Made by a program: the position numbers and the translations under genes
IMG/VR virus record: IMGVR_UViG_3300037189_013105
Location: 1-58,205 of that record
Direction: 5' to 3' (one strand)
DNA: 58,205 nucleotides
Origin: a virus
Part shown: in pieces, positions 35,319 through 40,777 of the stretch
Position numbering within the stretch: the first letter of the stretch is position 1
Layout of the letters: every line of letters starts with the position of its first letter
Notes under the pieces: model-generated
What the model saw: the letters and a program-made list of their open reading frames with translations, nothing else
Databases searched by the model: none
Told to the model about the DNA's origin: nothing

Positions 35319-35464
35319 CACCGAAACAACAGATGGCAGCGGGGATACGTCAGTTAGCGGTAAGCCTGTCCATGATGCTACGATTGATCGGACACAATGC
35401 GGTGTTAGCGGCGGCGGTGGCGGAACTGGAACGTTTGGCGCGTGACACGGAGAATGGCGCGTGA
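35315..35464 (+). CDS. Small helical protein, 49 aa
   Basis: GTG overlaps the stop of the phosphoesterase fragment (GTGA). The product is a single amphipathic helix with Met/Leu/Ala-rich faces (L-A-V-S-L-S-M-M-L-R-L-I-G) and a charged end. It probably followed the original phosphoesterase gene and travelled with the fragment. Function unknown. Confidence 0.45.
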   Translation: MTPKQQMAAGIRQLAVSLSMMLRLIGHNAVLAAAVAELERLARDTENGA

Positions 35465-35476
35465 ATGGCACAAGAG

Positions 35477-35506
35477 AAAGCCTCAAGAGTTTCCTCTTGA
35501 GGCTTT
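35477..35506. terminator. Bidirectional terminator
   Basis: Perfect 13-pair stem AAAGCCTCAAGAG / CTCTTGAGGCTTT around TTTC. Preceded by the 15-mer that also precedes the next terminator (35459-35473 and 35678-35692). Confidence 0.75.
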
Positions 35507-35690
35507 ATCAAAGCCGTACAAGCACTTGGCATTCATTTTTCCGCTCCTCAAGCCTTTCGGCGAGGTACGTGTCCTAACCCTTGCGGGAACCCAATCCTTG
35601 CGATATTCGGGCTGTGTTGCTCAATGCCTGATGGCATTTTGTACGGACGAGCATTTGAATCTATTATACACTCGCTTGCGTGAATGGCAC
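35507..35690. other. Non-coding spacer between two terminators
   Basis: No gene is accepted here. It is bounded by two copies of GCGTGAATGGCACAA, each leading into a bidirectional hairpin. A TTGAAT/TATTAT-like pair near 35654-35670 is too close to be a standard promoter. Confidence 0.4.
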
Positions 35691-35727
35691 AAAGAATCCC
35701 GGTAGTCATTGACTACCGGGATTCTTT
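35691..35727. terminator. Bidirectional terminator for the leftward zinc-gene cluster
   Basis: Near-perfect 18-base inverted repeat (AAAGAATCCCGGTAGTCA and its complement) with a single central base; A run on one side and T run on the other. The stop of the leftward gene lies inside it. Confidence 0.85.
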
Positions 35728-36080
35728 TCCTCTGCCTGCCAATGCGCTAACCTTGCACGGTGGATGCACTCGCACATTGCGGTGCGTCCGGTTGCGTTTA
35801 GGTCAATCGGGTAAAACATCACAGCGGAAAGGTGACCGTTTGAACAACCATTAGTATCGGCGTACAAATCGCCGCTCATATGTATCAGCGCATCCATCGC
35901 AAACCCTGCCGCCCAATCACTGTCAGAAACAGGTGTTATGTACAACCATATTCTGTTATGCTTCCCCTGCTTGATATATTGATCAAGCCCGCCTATCAGC
36001 AATGCCGCCTTATTAAGTTCCTCAATGCTACAGGTCGCCGCATCCAGCGCCAGTAGTTCGCCTCGTTGTTCGTCTGTCAT
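35706..36080 (-). CDS. Hypothetical protein, 124 aa
   Basis: Leftward. Start placed at the internal ATG (M-T-D-E-Q-R) with AGGA three bases upstream. The sequence is mixed alpha/beta with two separated cysteines near the C-terminus (M-C-E-C-I-H, ~107-112) and W-L-Y-I-T-P-V-S-D in the centre. Not recognised. It is the last gene of a three-gene leftward cluster next to the integrase region, transcribed from the promoter at 36671. Confidence 0.62.
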   Translation of the reverse strand: MTDEQRGELLALDAATCSIEELNKAALLIGGLDQYIKQGKHNRIWLYITPVSDSDWAAGFAMDALIHMSGDLYADTNGCSNGHLSAVMFYPIDLNATGRTAMCECIHRARLAHWQAEEKNPGSQ

Positions 36081-36157
36081 TCGTCCTATCCCCATTCTGT
36101 GATTTTAACGTACACCTGATCTGTCAATGCCTTGTGCGCGTTCTCGGTCTATCTTCG

Positions 36158-36367
36158 CTAATGTGCATCACCCCATAATGTGACAATTAATCGTTGTTTC
36201 TGACGCCGTGGGATGCTTTTGCAGGAATAACACCTAACAAATACATCTCCCTGACCATGTTCGCCGAACGTGCGCCCTGTAGAGGTGTCAAAAACATCCG
36301 TCGCGGGAGTGCGTATCTCCCACAGCGTACCTCCGCACCGCGAACAAGTTGTAACTGCCTCGTCCAT
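36158..36367 (-). CDS. Zinc-ribbon protein, 69 aa
   Basis: Two C-x2-C pairs, C-S-R-C-G-G (~8-13) and C-Y-S-C-K (~46-50), make a zinc ribbon; the C-terminus is basic (R-R-Q-K-Q-R). AAGGG precedes the start. Such small ribbons can bind nucleic acid or host RNA polymerase, but no specific function is shown. Confidence 0.7.
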   Translation of the reverse strand: MDEAVTTCSRCGGTLWEIRTPATDVFDTSTGRTFGEHGQGDVFVRCYSCKSIPRRQKQRLIVTLWGDAH

Positions 36368-36434
36368 ATTATCCCTTGTCTTGCGTTAATTGCATTTGGT
36401 CGGTGGGAGGGGAATCTCACCCCTCCCGGTGTCA

Positions 36435-36641
36435 TTAGGCGATGTACTCGCTCATTGTGATGTATCGTGCGTCCCGGCACTCCTCGCATTCGTAGATGGT
36501 CATTGTGTCCGTCTCGCCCTGTGCTGATTCGTAGCGGATGATGGTTTCCGCCGCATCCAGTTCATCTGTCGCCAGATCGCGCTTGCAGTATTCGCAGTAC
36601 GCCGGGTGCGTGTCCATCACAAACTCAAAGTCAAATTTCAT
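36435..36641 (-). CDS. Zinc-ribbon protein, 68 aa
   Basis: Cysteine pairs C-E-Y-C-K-R (~16-21) and C-E-E-C-R-D (~52-57) with an acidic, Thr-rich middle. A strong GGAGG precedes ATG 36641. First gene after the leftward promoter at 36671-36699. The protein is acidic, unlike its basic neighbour. Function unknown. Confidence 0.72.
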   Translation of the reverse strand: MKFDFEFVMDTHPAYCEYCKRDLATDELDAAETIIRYESAQGETDTMTIYECEECRDARYITMSEYIA

Positions 36642-36670
36642 AGATGAAGTCCTCCGTCTCTTATGTATTC

Positions 36671-36699
36671 ATGTTACCATTGATAATTAGATTAGTCAA
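36671..36699 (-). promoter_or_regulatory. Leftward promoter of the zinc-ribbon cluster
   Basis: TTGACT, 17-base spacer, TAACAT on the minus strand. The -10 region shares ATTATCnAnGGTAACnTGA with the opposing promoter at 36705-36733. Confidence 0.7.
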
Positions 36700-36704
36700 G
36701 GGGA

Positions 36705-36733
36705 TTGACAAAATATATTATCTACGGTAACTT
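36705..36733 (+). promoter_or_regulatory. Rightward promoter of the HTH/LSm-like operon
   Basis: TTGACA, 17-base spacer, TAACTT. The two divergent promoters match at 24 of 34 aligned bases, suggesting a shared operator and a common regulator. Confidence 0.7.
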
Positions 36734-36743
36734 GATTTAGAAC

Positions 36744-36983
36744 ATGGAAATATTGATATACGAGGGGCAGGAATACGTCTCCGGTTCGGAGCTGGCGCGA
36801 TCCACGGGCGTCAATCGTGCGGCGGTCTACAACGCGGTACGGGAGGGACGTTTGCCAGCGGTGCGCGTGATGGGGAGGACATTGATCCCTCGCGCCGCCG
36901 CAGAAGCGTACCAGCCGACTGGCAGGGGTGGGTTGCGGAGCGGGTCAGGACGCCCACGAAAGGCGAAGGGTGGCGACGAATGA
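36744..36983 (+). CDS. HTH DNA-binding protein (excisionase/HTH_17-like) with AT-hook-like tail, 79 aa
   Basis: The first ~55 residues fit a MerR/excisionase-type winged helix: V-S-G-S-E-L-A-R-S-T-G-V-N-R-A-A-V-Y as the helix-turn-helix, then E-G-R-L-P-A-V-R-V-M-G as the wing. The C-terminus is Gly/Arg-rich with S-G-R-P-R-K, an AT-hook-like core. It lies beside the integrase, so excisionase or regulator of the divergent promoter pair are both possible. No strong Shine-Dalgarno is seen; the leader is short. Confidence 0.78.
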   Translation: MEILIYEGQEYVSGSELARSTGVNRAAVYNAVREGRLPAVRVMGRTLIPRAAAEAYQPTGRGGLRSGSGRPRKAKGGDE

Positions 36984-37207
36984 GCGATACGCAGTCAGTA
37001 ATGTCAGTTTATGTGGGAAAGCGGGTCAGAGTGTTTTTCGCAGGCGACCTGATCCGGGGAAATCTATCCTTCCAGAGCTACACGCTTTTAGGTTTTACGG
37101 ATGCAGGAGTGTTTCTGCGCGACAACAATGTGGATACGTTCCTGCCTTATCACATGATTGGACAGATAGCGCGTAACAAAGCCGACGACATGGAGACATC
37201 AGGATGA
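36980..37207 (+). CDS. LSm/Hfq-like small protein, 75 aa
   Basis: Start overlaps the upstream stop (ATGA). The pattern resembles an Sm fold: strands V-R-V-F-F-A-G-D, R-G-N-L-S-F-Q, Y-T-L-L-G-F, G-V-F-L-R-D-N-N, then L-P-Y-H-M-I-G-Q-I, which lines up with the K-H-A-I-S motif of Hfq in which the His contacts RNA. Length (75) suits a minimal Hfq. Family identity is an inference from pattern only. Its place in an operon with a DNA-binding protein beside the lysogeny region would suit RNA-level control. Confidence 0.45.
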   Translation: MSDTQSVMSVYVGKRVRVFFAGDLIRGNLSFQSYTLLGFTDAGVFLRDNNVDTFLPYHMIGQIARNKADDMETSG

Positions 37208-37398
37208 ACGACGCCATCATCTACCCGGTCATTGACGGCGCGGTGGAATGGGCGGGAAAACGTCTTACGGTCGCCCAGTTCATGCGCGTTCAGATTCGGC
37301 GGTGGAATGCCTGGGCTGTGTCACTGGAACGGGATGCCGTCATCGTGCGACCATTGGCACAGATGCCTCGCCCTGAGCGACCAGCGCCGATGTGGTAG
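37204..37398 (+). CDS. Hypothetical protein, 64 aa
   Basis: Coupled to the LSm-like gene by ATGA. The peptide has alternating hydrophobic strands (R-L-T-V-A-Q-F-M-R-V and D-A-V-I-V-R-P-L-A) and a Pro/Arg-rich end. Not recognised. A GATA microsatellite and the shared terminator follow directly. Confidence 0.6.
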   Translation: MNDAIIYPVIDGAVEWAGKRLTVAQFMRVQIRRWNAWAVSLERDAVIVRPLAQMPRPERPAPMW

Positions 37399-37400
37399 CC

Positions 37401-37420
37401 AGATAGATAGATAGATAGAT
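37401..37420. repeat. GATA tetranucleotide microsatellite
   Basis: Five tandem GATA-type units between the stop of the 64-aa gene and the terminator. A shorter ATCT tract occurs in the tail hub gene near 17765. Confidence 0.85.
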
Positions 37421-37455
37421 GCCTACTCGAAAGAAAACCTTTCGAGTAGGCTTTT
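37421..37455. terminator. Bidirectional terminator between the LSm operon and integrase
   Basis: Perfect 13-pair stem GCCTACTCGAAAG / CTTTCGAGTAGGC around AAAAC with a T run on the plus side. It separates two convergent units. Confidence 0.8.
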
Positions 37456-37464
37456 GAGTATTTA

Positions 37465-38487
37465 CTATTTCTTGCGCGATATCTGGTCAGCAGGGCTGTA
37501 CTGCCTGTGCTGTTTCTGGATATCTGCCTGAGCGTACCTCACATATCTACCTGTCATGGTTGTATCGGTGTGACCCAAGAGCGCCATCAATGCGAACTGG
37601 TTACCGCCGTTACGCAGGAAGCTGACCGCGAACGTGTGACGGAAGGTGTGAGGCGAACACCGGGCATGGTCGATCCCTGCCGCTTCGCCGATTTTATGGA
37701 CTATCTGCTCGATGCCGGAGCGTGATAATCCTTGACCGGAGAGGTTCCCGCCCTCTGAGATAAAGACCGGGCTATCATGGTCGCGTTCCCGCTCAGACAA
37801 ATACATCCAGAGAGATCGTGAGGATGTTTTACCAAGAGGCAGAGTTCTTTTCTTGCCTCCCTTTCCCTCGACTCTCAAACATGGTGCGCCGGACAAATCA
37901 ACGTCTTTGTACGTGAGTTGCGAAAGTTCGGTCACTCTTGCTCCGGTATCCAGTAATAACCACATCAGGCATTCGTTCCTTCGCGGTTGCAGTGTTTTCT
38001 TGGATGCTTTTAAGAGCGCCTGTATTTGATCGTCAGTGAAGGGTTGTATCTGGTCTGGACGGTCTATCGGCGTATTGATTAAGGACATCGGTGATGCATC
38101 AATGGCTCCCTGCGAGACGCACCAGGAGAAGAACGCGGAAAGACTGCGATGGTAGGTAGCAACGGTTCCAGGCGCGATTTTCTGGCGCGTGATACCGCCG
38201 ACATTGCCTTCAAATCCCCATCTATTGATGCCGGGGGCAAGAGTCTTTCCTGTGTGATGCAGGAAGGCTCGTAGGGCATGGATATCGACGACATTGTACT
38301 CCCGGTCTGCGAGAAACCAGAGTAACTTGTCGAGGATGTAACGCCTGTTTTTCAGGGTGGCGGCGCTGTGCTGCGCGATGTCGCCTTCTAATTGCCAACC
38401 TTGCGCCCATTGCTTCAATTCTGTTAGCGACAGAAGATGTGTAGATACCGCTTCGTTTTTAGACGAAGTAATCGCTCTGTTTTTCAT
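37465..38487 (-). CDS. int: Tyrosine integrase, 340 aa
   Basis: Catalyses site-specific recombination between attP and the host tRNA gene. The catalytic residues are present in order: Arg in T-G-A-R-V-T-E-L (~193), Lys in G-K-G-G-K-K-R (~220), H-x-x-R in H-T-F-R-H-T-F (~286-292), His in L-L-G-H-T-D-T-T (~311) and the nucleophile Tyr in G-R-Y-V-R-Y-A (~321 or 324). The N-terminal ~60 residues would bind arm sites and the next ~100 are the core-binding SAM-like domain. GGAGG precedes ATG 38487. One putative arm site (38465-38478) overlaps the first codons, so integrase may repress its own gene. Confidence 0.95.
   Translation of the reverse strand: MKNRAITSSKNEAVSTHLLSLTELKQWAQGWQLEGDIAQHSAATLKNRRYILDKLLWFLADREYNVVDIHALRAFLHHTGKTLAPGINRWGFEGNVGGITRQKIAPGTVATYHRSLSAFFSWCVSQGAIDASPMSLINTPIDRPDQIQPFTDDQIQALLKASKKTLQPRRNECLMWLLLDTGARVTELSQLTYKDVDLSGAPCLRVEGKGGKKRTLPLGKTSSRSLWMYLSERERDHDSPVFISEGGNLSGQGLSRSGIEQIVHKIGEAAGIDHARCSPHTFRHTFAVSFLRNGGNQFALMALLGHTDTTMTGRYVRYAQADIQKQHRQYSPADQISRKK
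38465..38478. promoter_or_regulatory. Putative integrase arm site 1
   Basis: GAAGTAATCGCTCT, identical to site 2, lies inside the first codons of int on the other side of the att core from sites 2 and 3. Confidence 0.6.
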
Positions 38488-38578
38488 AATGCCTCCATTT
38501 GTGATGTTTGGAGGCGATGGAAACCGCTTATTTTACCCTGCTATTACAACCAATACTGCTATATTGATAGTAATTGAT

Positions 38579-38621
38579 GGGCAGTACAGGATTTGAACCT
38601 GTGACCTCTTCCGTGTCAAGG
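38579..38621 (-). other. attP: attP core: 3' end of a tRNA-Val(GAC) gene
   Basis: On the minus strand the segment reads as the anticodon loop with TTGACAC, the variable region, a perfect T arm (ACAGG-TTCAAAT-CCTGT) and the acceptor half ACTGCCC. The 5' half of a tRNA is absent, and pairing of the anticodon stem fails just before CCTTGACAC, which marks the edge of identity. This is the usual structure of an attP for an integrase that inserts into a tRNA gene and restores it. It lies 91 bases from int. Confidence 0.82.
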
Positions 38622-38694
38622 AGTTGTTCTGTTTTCCTCTCAAAACACGCATTTTGAGAGGGGGAAAGGGTTTCCAACGCCTGCAAAAACTACC

Positions 38695-38708
38695 GAAGTA
38701 ATCGCTCT
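38695..38708. promoter_or_regulatory. Putative integrase arm site 2
   Basis: Exact copy of GAAGTAATCGCTCT, 74 bases beyond the att core. Confidence 0.6.
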
Positions 38709-38720
38709 AATAAACAAACT

Positions 38721-38734
38721 GAAGAAATCGCTCT
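38721..38734. promoter_or_regulatory. Putative integrase arm site 3
   Basis: GAAGAAATCGCTCT, one change from sites 1 and 2, 26 bases from site 2 in the same orientation. Confidence 0.55.
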
Positions 38735-38789
38735 GATGGAAAGGGGGAGTTACAGCGACGTAACGAAACAAGCATACAAACATTTAGTA

Positions 38790-38825
38790 TTGCCTGAAGT
38801 TAGTAACTATGTTACAGTGATAACA
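38790..38825 (+). promoter_or_regulatory. Promoter with overlapping palindromic operator
   Basis: TTGCCT, 17 bases, TACAGT, with the palindrome TGTTA-CAGTGA-TAACA (38810-38825) over the -10. It would drive the small gene at 38855. The half site TAAC also occurs in the 36671-36733 promoter pair. Confidence 0.5.
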
Positions 38826-38854
38826 TCACGATAGGATGGTATTTACAACGCAGT

Positions 38855-39049
38855 ATGGCTAACATTTCTACCCCCCCCCCCGAAATTTTGCAACTTTCAG
38901 AGGCAATACTTAAACTGAATCCTCATTATCGTCGCTTGGTGATGGAGGAGATTGATAATCTTCTCGCAACTGATTCTCCAACTGGCGACGGTAAAAAGAA
39001 TCAACGATGTCAGCAATGTGCAAGCGATGAGGCTCGTCCAATAACCTGA
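38855..39049 (+). CDS. Small regulatory-type protein with poly-C tract, 64 aa
   Basis: After the short N-terminus M-A-N-I-S-T comes a run of 11 C giving three prolines, then a helix (I-L-Q-L-S-E-A-I-L-K-L-N-P-H-Y-R-R-L-V-M-E) like the C-terminal helices of phage repressors. The 3' 140 bases overlap the repressor gene on the other strand, so the last ~45 residues are constrained by that gene. No clear Shine-Dalgarno. The upstream promoter/operator supports it, but the coding call is uncertain. A change in the C tract would shift the frame. Confidence 0.45.
   Translation: MANISTPPPEILQLSEAILKLNPHYRRLVMEEIDNLLATDSPTGDGKKNQRCQQCASDEARPIT
38871..38881. repeat. Homopolymer tract, 11 C
   Basis: Eleven consecutive C within the sixth to ninth codons of the 38855 gene. 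A second tract of ten C lies in the primase-helicase gene (45857-45866). Confidence 0.9.
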
Positions 39050-39404
39050 TTCGTGCAATCAAGGGCAAGATGTCAAGCGGGATTTCCTCGGTGTTATCAT
39101 CGGGTAGGAATCCCGCAATCACCATGCCTTCGCGCCGGGTATCGTCAGGCAGGTTCAAAGCATCGGCGATGCGGTTCACGGCAGACCTGGTGCGCGACTG
39201 ATTGCCGGAACGGACATTCGATAGCCATCCGGCAGAACCTCCCATGACCTGAGACAATCGGTGCGACGACCAACCTTTCGCCGCTAACTGCTTGTCTAAC
39301 CATTCCGAAAACGCATCCCGGTTTTTCACTCTACTACCTACCAATCTAACCCCTGTCAATTTAACCCCTGTCAATCTGACATTTGTCAATCCGATTTCAA
39401 TCAT
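38910..39404 (-). CDS. XRE-family repressor (CI-like), 164 aa
   Basis: Likely maintains lysogeny by binding operators near the divergent gene. Residues ~30-95 contain a helix-turn-helix (S-S-H-R-L-S-Q-V-M-G-G-S-A-G-W-L-S-N-V-R-S-G) with family spacing. A C-terminal helix (E-P-H-R-L-H-I-A-D-I-V-D-S-F-Y, ~127-141) probably dimerises. No LexA-type autocleavage Ser/Lys pair is evident, so induction would differ from lambda. ATG 39404 was chosen for AAGGAG seven bases before. Three 15-base direct repeats at the start of the gene give the odd N-terminal sequence L-T-G-V-K/L-T-G-V-R. Confidence 0.82.
   Translation of the reverse strand: MIEIGLTNVRLTGVKLTGVRLVGSRVKNRDAFSEWLDKQLAAKGWSSHRLSQVMGGSAGWLSNVRSGNQSRTRSAVNRIADALNLPDDTRREGMVIAGFLPDDNTEEIPLDILPLIARIRLLDEPHRLHIADIVDSFYRRQLENQLREDYQSPPSPSDDNEDSV
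39347..39391. repeat. Three 15-base direct repeats in the 5' end of the repressor gene
   Basis: TAACCCCTGTCAATT, TAACCCCTGTCAATC and TGACATTTGTCAATC in immediate succession; each has TTGACA on the minus strand. They code for 5-residue protein repeats but also look like tandem operator sites. Confidence 0.75.
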
Positions 39405-39418
39405 TTGAATCTCCTTCA

Positions 39419-39447
39419 ATCATATCTAAAATTAGAAACATTGTCAC
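39419..39447 (-). promoter_or_regulatory. Candidate repressor promoter (leftward)
   Basis: Minus strand GTGACA, 17 bases, TATGAT. The predicted message would start at or just before AAGGAG, giving a very short leader. Confidence 0.5.
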
Positions 39448-39459
39448 TGGTTTTATAAT
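39432..39459 (+). promoter_or_regulatory. Candidate Cro promoter (rightward)
   Basis: TTAGAA, 16 bases, TATAAT, overlapping the leftward repressor promoter, so the two are probably mutually exclusive. Confidence 0.45.
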
Positions 39460-39496
39460 TGGTGATGATACGTTCTAAAAATGGTAAGATAAAAAC

Positions 39497-39724
39497 ATGA
39501 CATTTCGTGAGTTAGTAAAGTCTCAGGACAGTAATATCTACAGATTATGCAAGGTATCCGGTCTGAGTCCTTCGGTTGTAGGGCGCGTCATGAGGTTAGG
39601 TCGCTGTAACACTACGACGATGGTCAAGCTGGCAGCGGCGCTGAATGTCGATATCACAAAGGTGCATGATGCAATGATGCAGACACTGCACACCTCAAAT
39701 CAGTTACCGGAAATAAAAAAATAA
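39497..39724 (+). CDS. Cro-like XRE-family HTH protein, 75 aa
   Basis: Nearly all of the protein is a helix-turn-helix domain: N-I-Y-R-L-C-K-V-S-G-L-S-P-S-V-V-G-R-V-M (~13-32), then M-V-K-L-A-A-A-L-N-V-D-I-T-K-V-H. It is divergent from the repressor with overlapping promoters, the standard lysis-lysogeny arrangement. No strong ribosome site precedes the ATG (GGTAAG). It probably turns off the repressor promoter during lytic growth. Confidence 0.8.
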   Translation: MTFRELVKSQDSNIYRLCKVSGLSPSVVGRVMRLGRCNTTTMVKLAAALNVDITKVHDAMMQTLHTSNQLPEIKK

Positions 39725-39726
39725 TC

Positions 39727-39755
39727 TTGACGAACATTTCTTTTTTTGGTAATAT
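39727..39755 (+). promoter_or_regulatory. Strong early rightward promoter
   Basis: TTGACG, 17-base AT-rich spacer, TAATAT, 30 bases before the first gene of the right early operon. It overlaps the end of the Cro-like gene's leader-proximal stop region. Confidence 0.78.
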
Positions 39756-39784
39756 GCTTTCAGACAAGTTTACTGGAGGGCGAT

Positions 39785-40102
39785 ATGACAACAGATTCAC
39801 CGATTACAGCGCCGATTGATGCACCGATTGATGCAACGATTACAGCGCCGATTCCTGCATACGAACAAGCCAGAGCGTTACAGGCTAATACCGCCGTTAT
39901 CGCGGAGTACGCGAAGCCTTTTGAGGCGGTTGAGGAAGCATTGAATGGCAAGCGGGTAGGGGAATGGCTGACCGGATCGCCTTGCCATGACTGCGAGAGT
40001 TTCAACACTGTCAAGGCTCTGTTCTACTACGACGCATCAGAATGGAAGGGATACCTCAACAAGAACTTCTGTATCTCTTGTCCTGGCAGTTATGTTCGCT
40101 GA
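39785..40102 (+). CDS. Hypothetical early protein, 105 aa
   Basis: ATG 39785 has GGAGGG before it. The N-terminus is a low-complexity series of P-I-(T/D)-A units coded by a short repeat, then an Ala-rich helix (E-Q-A-R-A-L-Q-A-N-T-A-V-I), then a Cys-containing part with C-H-D-C (~71) and C-I-S-C (~97), a possible zinc ribbon. First gene after the early promoter and followed by a terminator, the place of an antiterminator in lambdoid phages; there is no sequence support for that role. Confidence 0.65.
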   Translation: MTTDSPITAPIDAPIDATITAPIPAYEQARALQANTAVIAEYAKPFEAVEEALNGKRVGEWLTGSPCHDCESFNTVKALFYYDASEWKGYLNKNFCISCPGSYVR

Positions 40103-40331
40103 CGATTTCGCTGATTTACCGATTTCCTGCTGACGCTCGCACAAGTGTGTGCGAATGGCGGCGGGGAAGACCTGATTTTACCATCAGGCATTTACATAGA
40201 AAGACGGACGGGATGGCTTCTGGGATAGATTGTTTGCCCGTCCCGTCCGAGGTTCCGACCAGTTTTTACCAGTTTCGCCGCACGGTGAGATGACGCCTCG
40301 GAAAGACGAGGATATCAGTCCTCCTATCATT
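40103..40331. other. Intergenic region with palindrome and long inverted repeat
   Basis: Contains a dispersed palindrome (40136-40154), an inverted repeat CGGACGGG...CCCGTCCG (40194-40250) and no accepted gene. A 42-codon frame from 40290 runs through the terminator and is not accepted. Confidence 0.6.
40136..40154. repeat. Dispersed palindrome, copy 6
   Basis: CTCGCACAAGTGTGTGCGA, same core as copies 3 and 5, in the 3' region after the 39785 gene. Confidence 0.85.
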
Positions 40332-40369
40332 GGGGCGGCAAGCGGGACATTTTGCCGCCCCCTTTTTTT
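40332..40369 (+). terminator. Strong terminator in the early operon
   Basis: Ten-pair stem GGGGCGGCAA / TTGCCGCCCC, then C and seven T. All genes from 40538 lie beyond it with no strong promoter between, so read-through or antitermination is expected. Confidence 0.88.
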
Positions 40370-40382
40370 AGAGAGGGCGCTA

Positions 40383-40460
40383 CCTGCCCAAGTGGTAGCT
40401 CAGACGAACGCTGTTTGAGGTGGCGTGAACGTGAGGCAGGTTCGATTCCTGCGGGTGGGA
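40383..40460 (+). tRNA. tRNA-like element (identity unclear)
   Basis: A canonical T arm (GCAGG-TTCGATT-CCTGC) is followed by GGGTGGG, which pairs with CCTGCCC at the 5' end (two G-T pairs). A 5-pair stem CGCTG / TGGCG encloses TTTGAGG, which would place UGA (Ser), or GAG (Leu) if shifted by one. The D arm is poor and the variable loop short for a Ser/Leu tRNA. It may be a degenerate or unusual tRNA. Confidence 0.4.
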
Positions 40461-40498
40461 TTATAGGAATGAACGAGGGTGCGGTGAACGACAAAGCC

Positions 40499-40521
40499 CG
40501 CCCCTGCTATGAACAGGGGCG
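40499..40521 (+). promoter_or_regulatory. Hairpin before the 40538 ribosome site
   Basis: CGCCCCTG-CTATGAA-CAGGGGCG, a perfect 8-pair stem five bases before GGAGG. Confidence 0.55.
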
Positions 40522-40537
40522 AGGCTGGAGGACATAG

Positions 40538-40777
40538 GTGTTGGCTATGCCACAGACAGAGAATACCACAGATGCAGTAGTGGAGATGATGGAGCAATGG
40601 AGGATAGCGAATCAGAAGTTGATTACGTATGCCCATGATTTGTATATCCAGATTATTGATTTGATTGAGGTGGTGGAGTTGATGCCAGAGGCGTCTGACC
40701 CTGCTACAGACCTCTACATCGCTGTCAACGTCGCTCGCATCACGCTGGATCGGATCAGGGAAGGGGTGCAATCATGA
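40538..40777 (+). CDS. Hypothetical helical protein, 79 aa
   Basis: GGAGG with six-base spacing favours the GTG at 40538; the ATG three codons later is an alternative. Acidic, helical (D-A-V-V-E-M-M-E-Q-W, D-L-Y-I-Q-I-I-D-L-I-E-V-V), without cysteines. Not recognised. Its stop overlaps the next start. Confidence 0.6.
   Translation: MLAMPQTENTTDAVVEMMEQWRIANQKLITYAHDLYIQIIDLIEVVELMPEASDPATDLYIAVNVARITLDRIREGVQS

Larger units (their letters stand above)
38488..38854. other. Non-coding attP/regulatory region
   Basis: This 367-base stretch without an accepted gene holds the att core, two of the three arm-site copies, an inverted repeat CCTCTCAAAA...TTTTGAGAGG (38635-38661) and the promoter/operator at 38790-38825. 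Confidence 0.7.

Noticed and set aside
35442-35705. 87-codon rightward frame
   Set aside because: It reads through a perfect bidirectional terminator and into the next one, and has no ribosome site.
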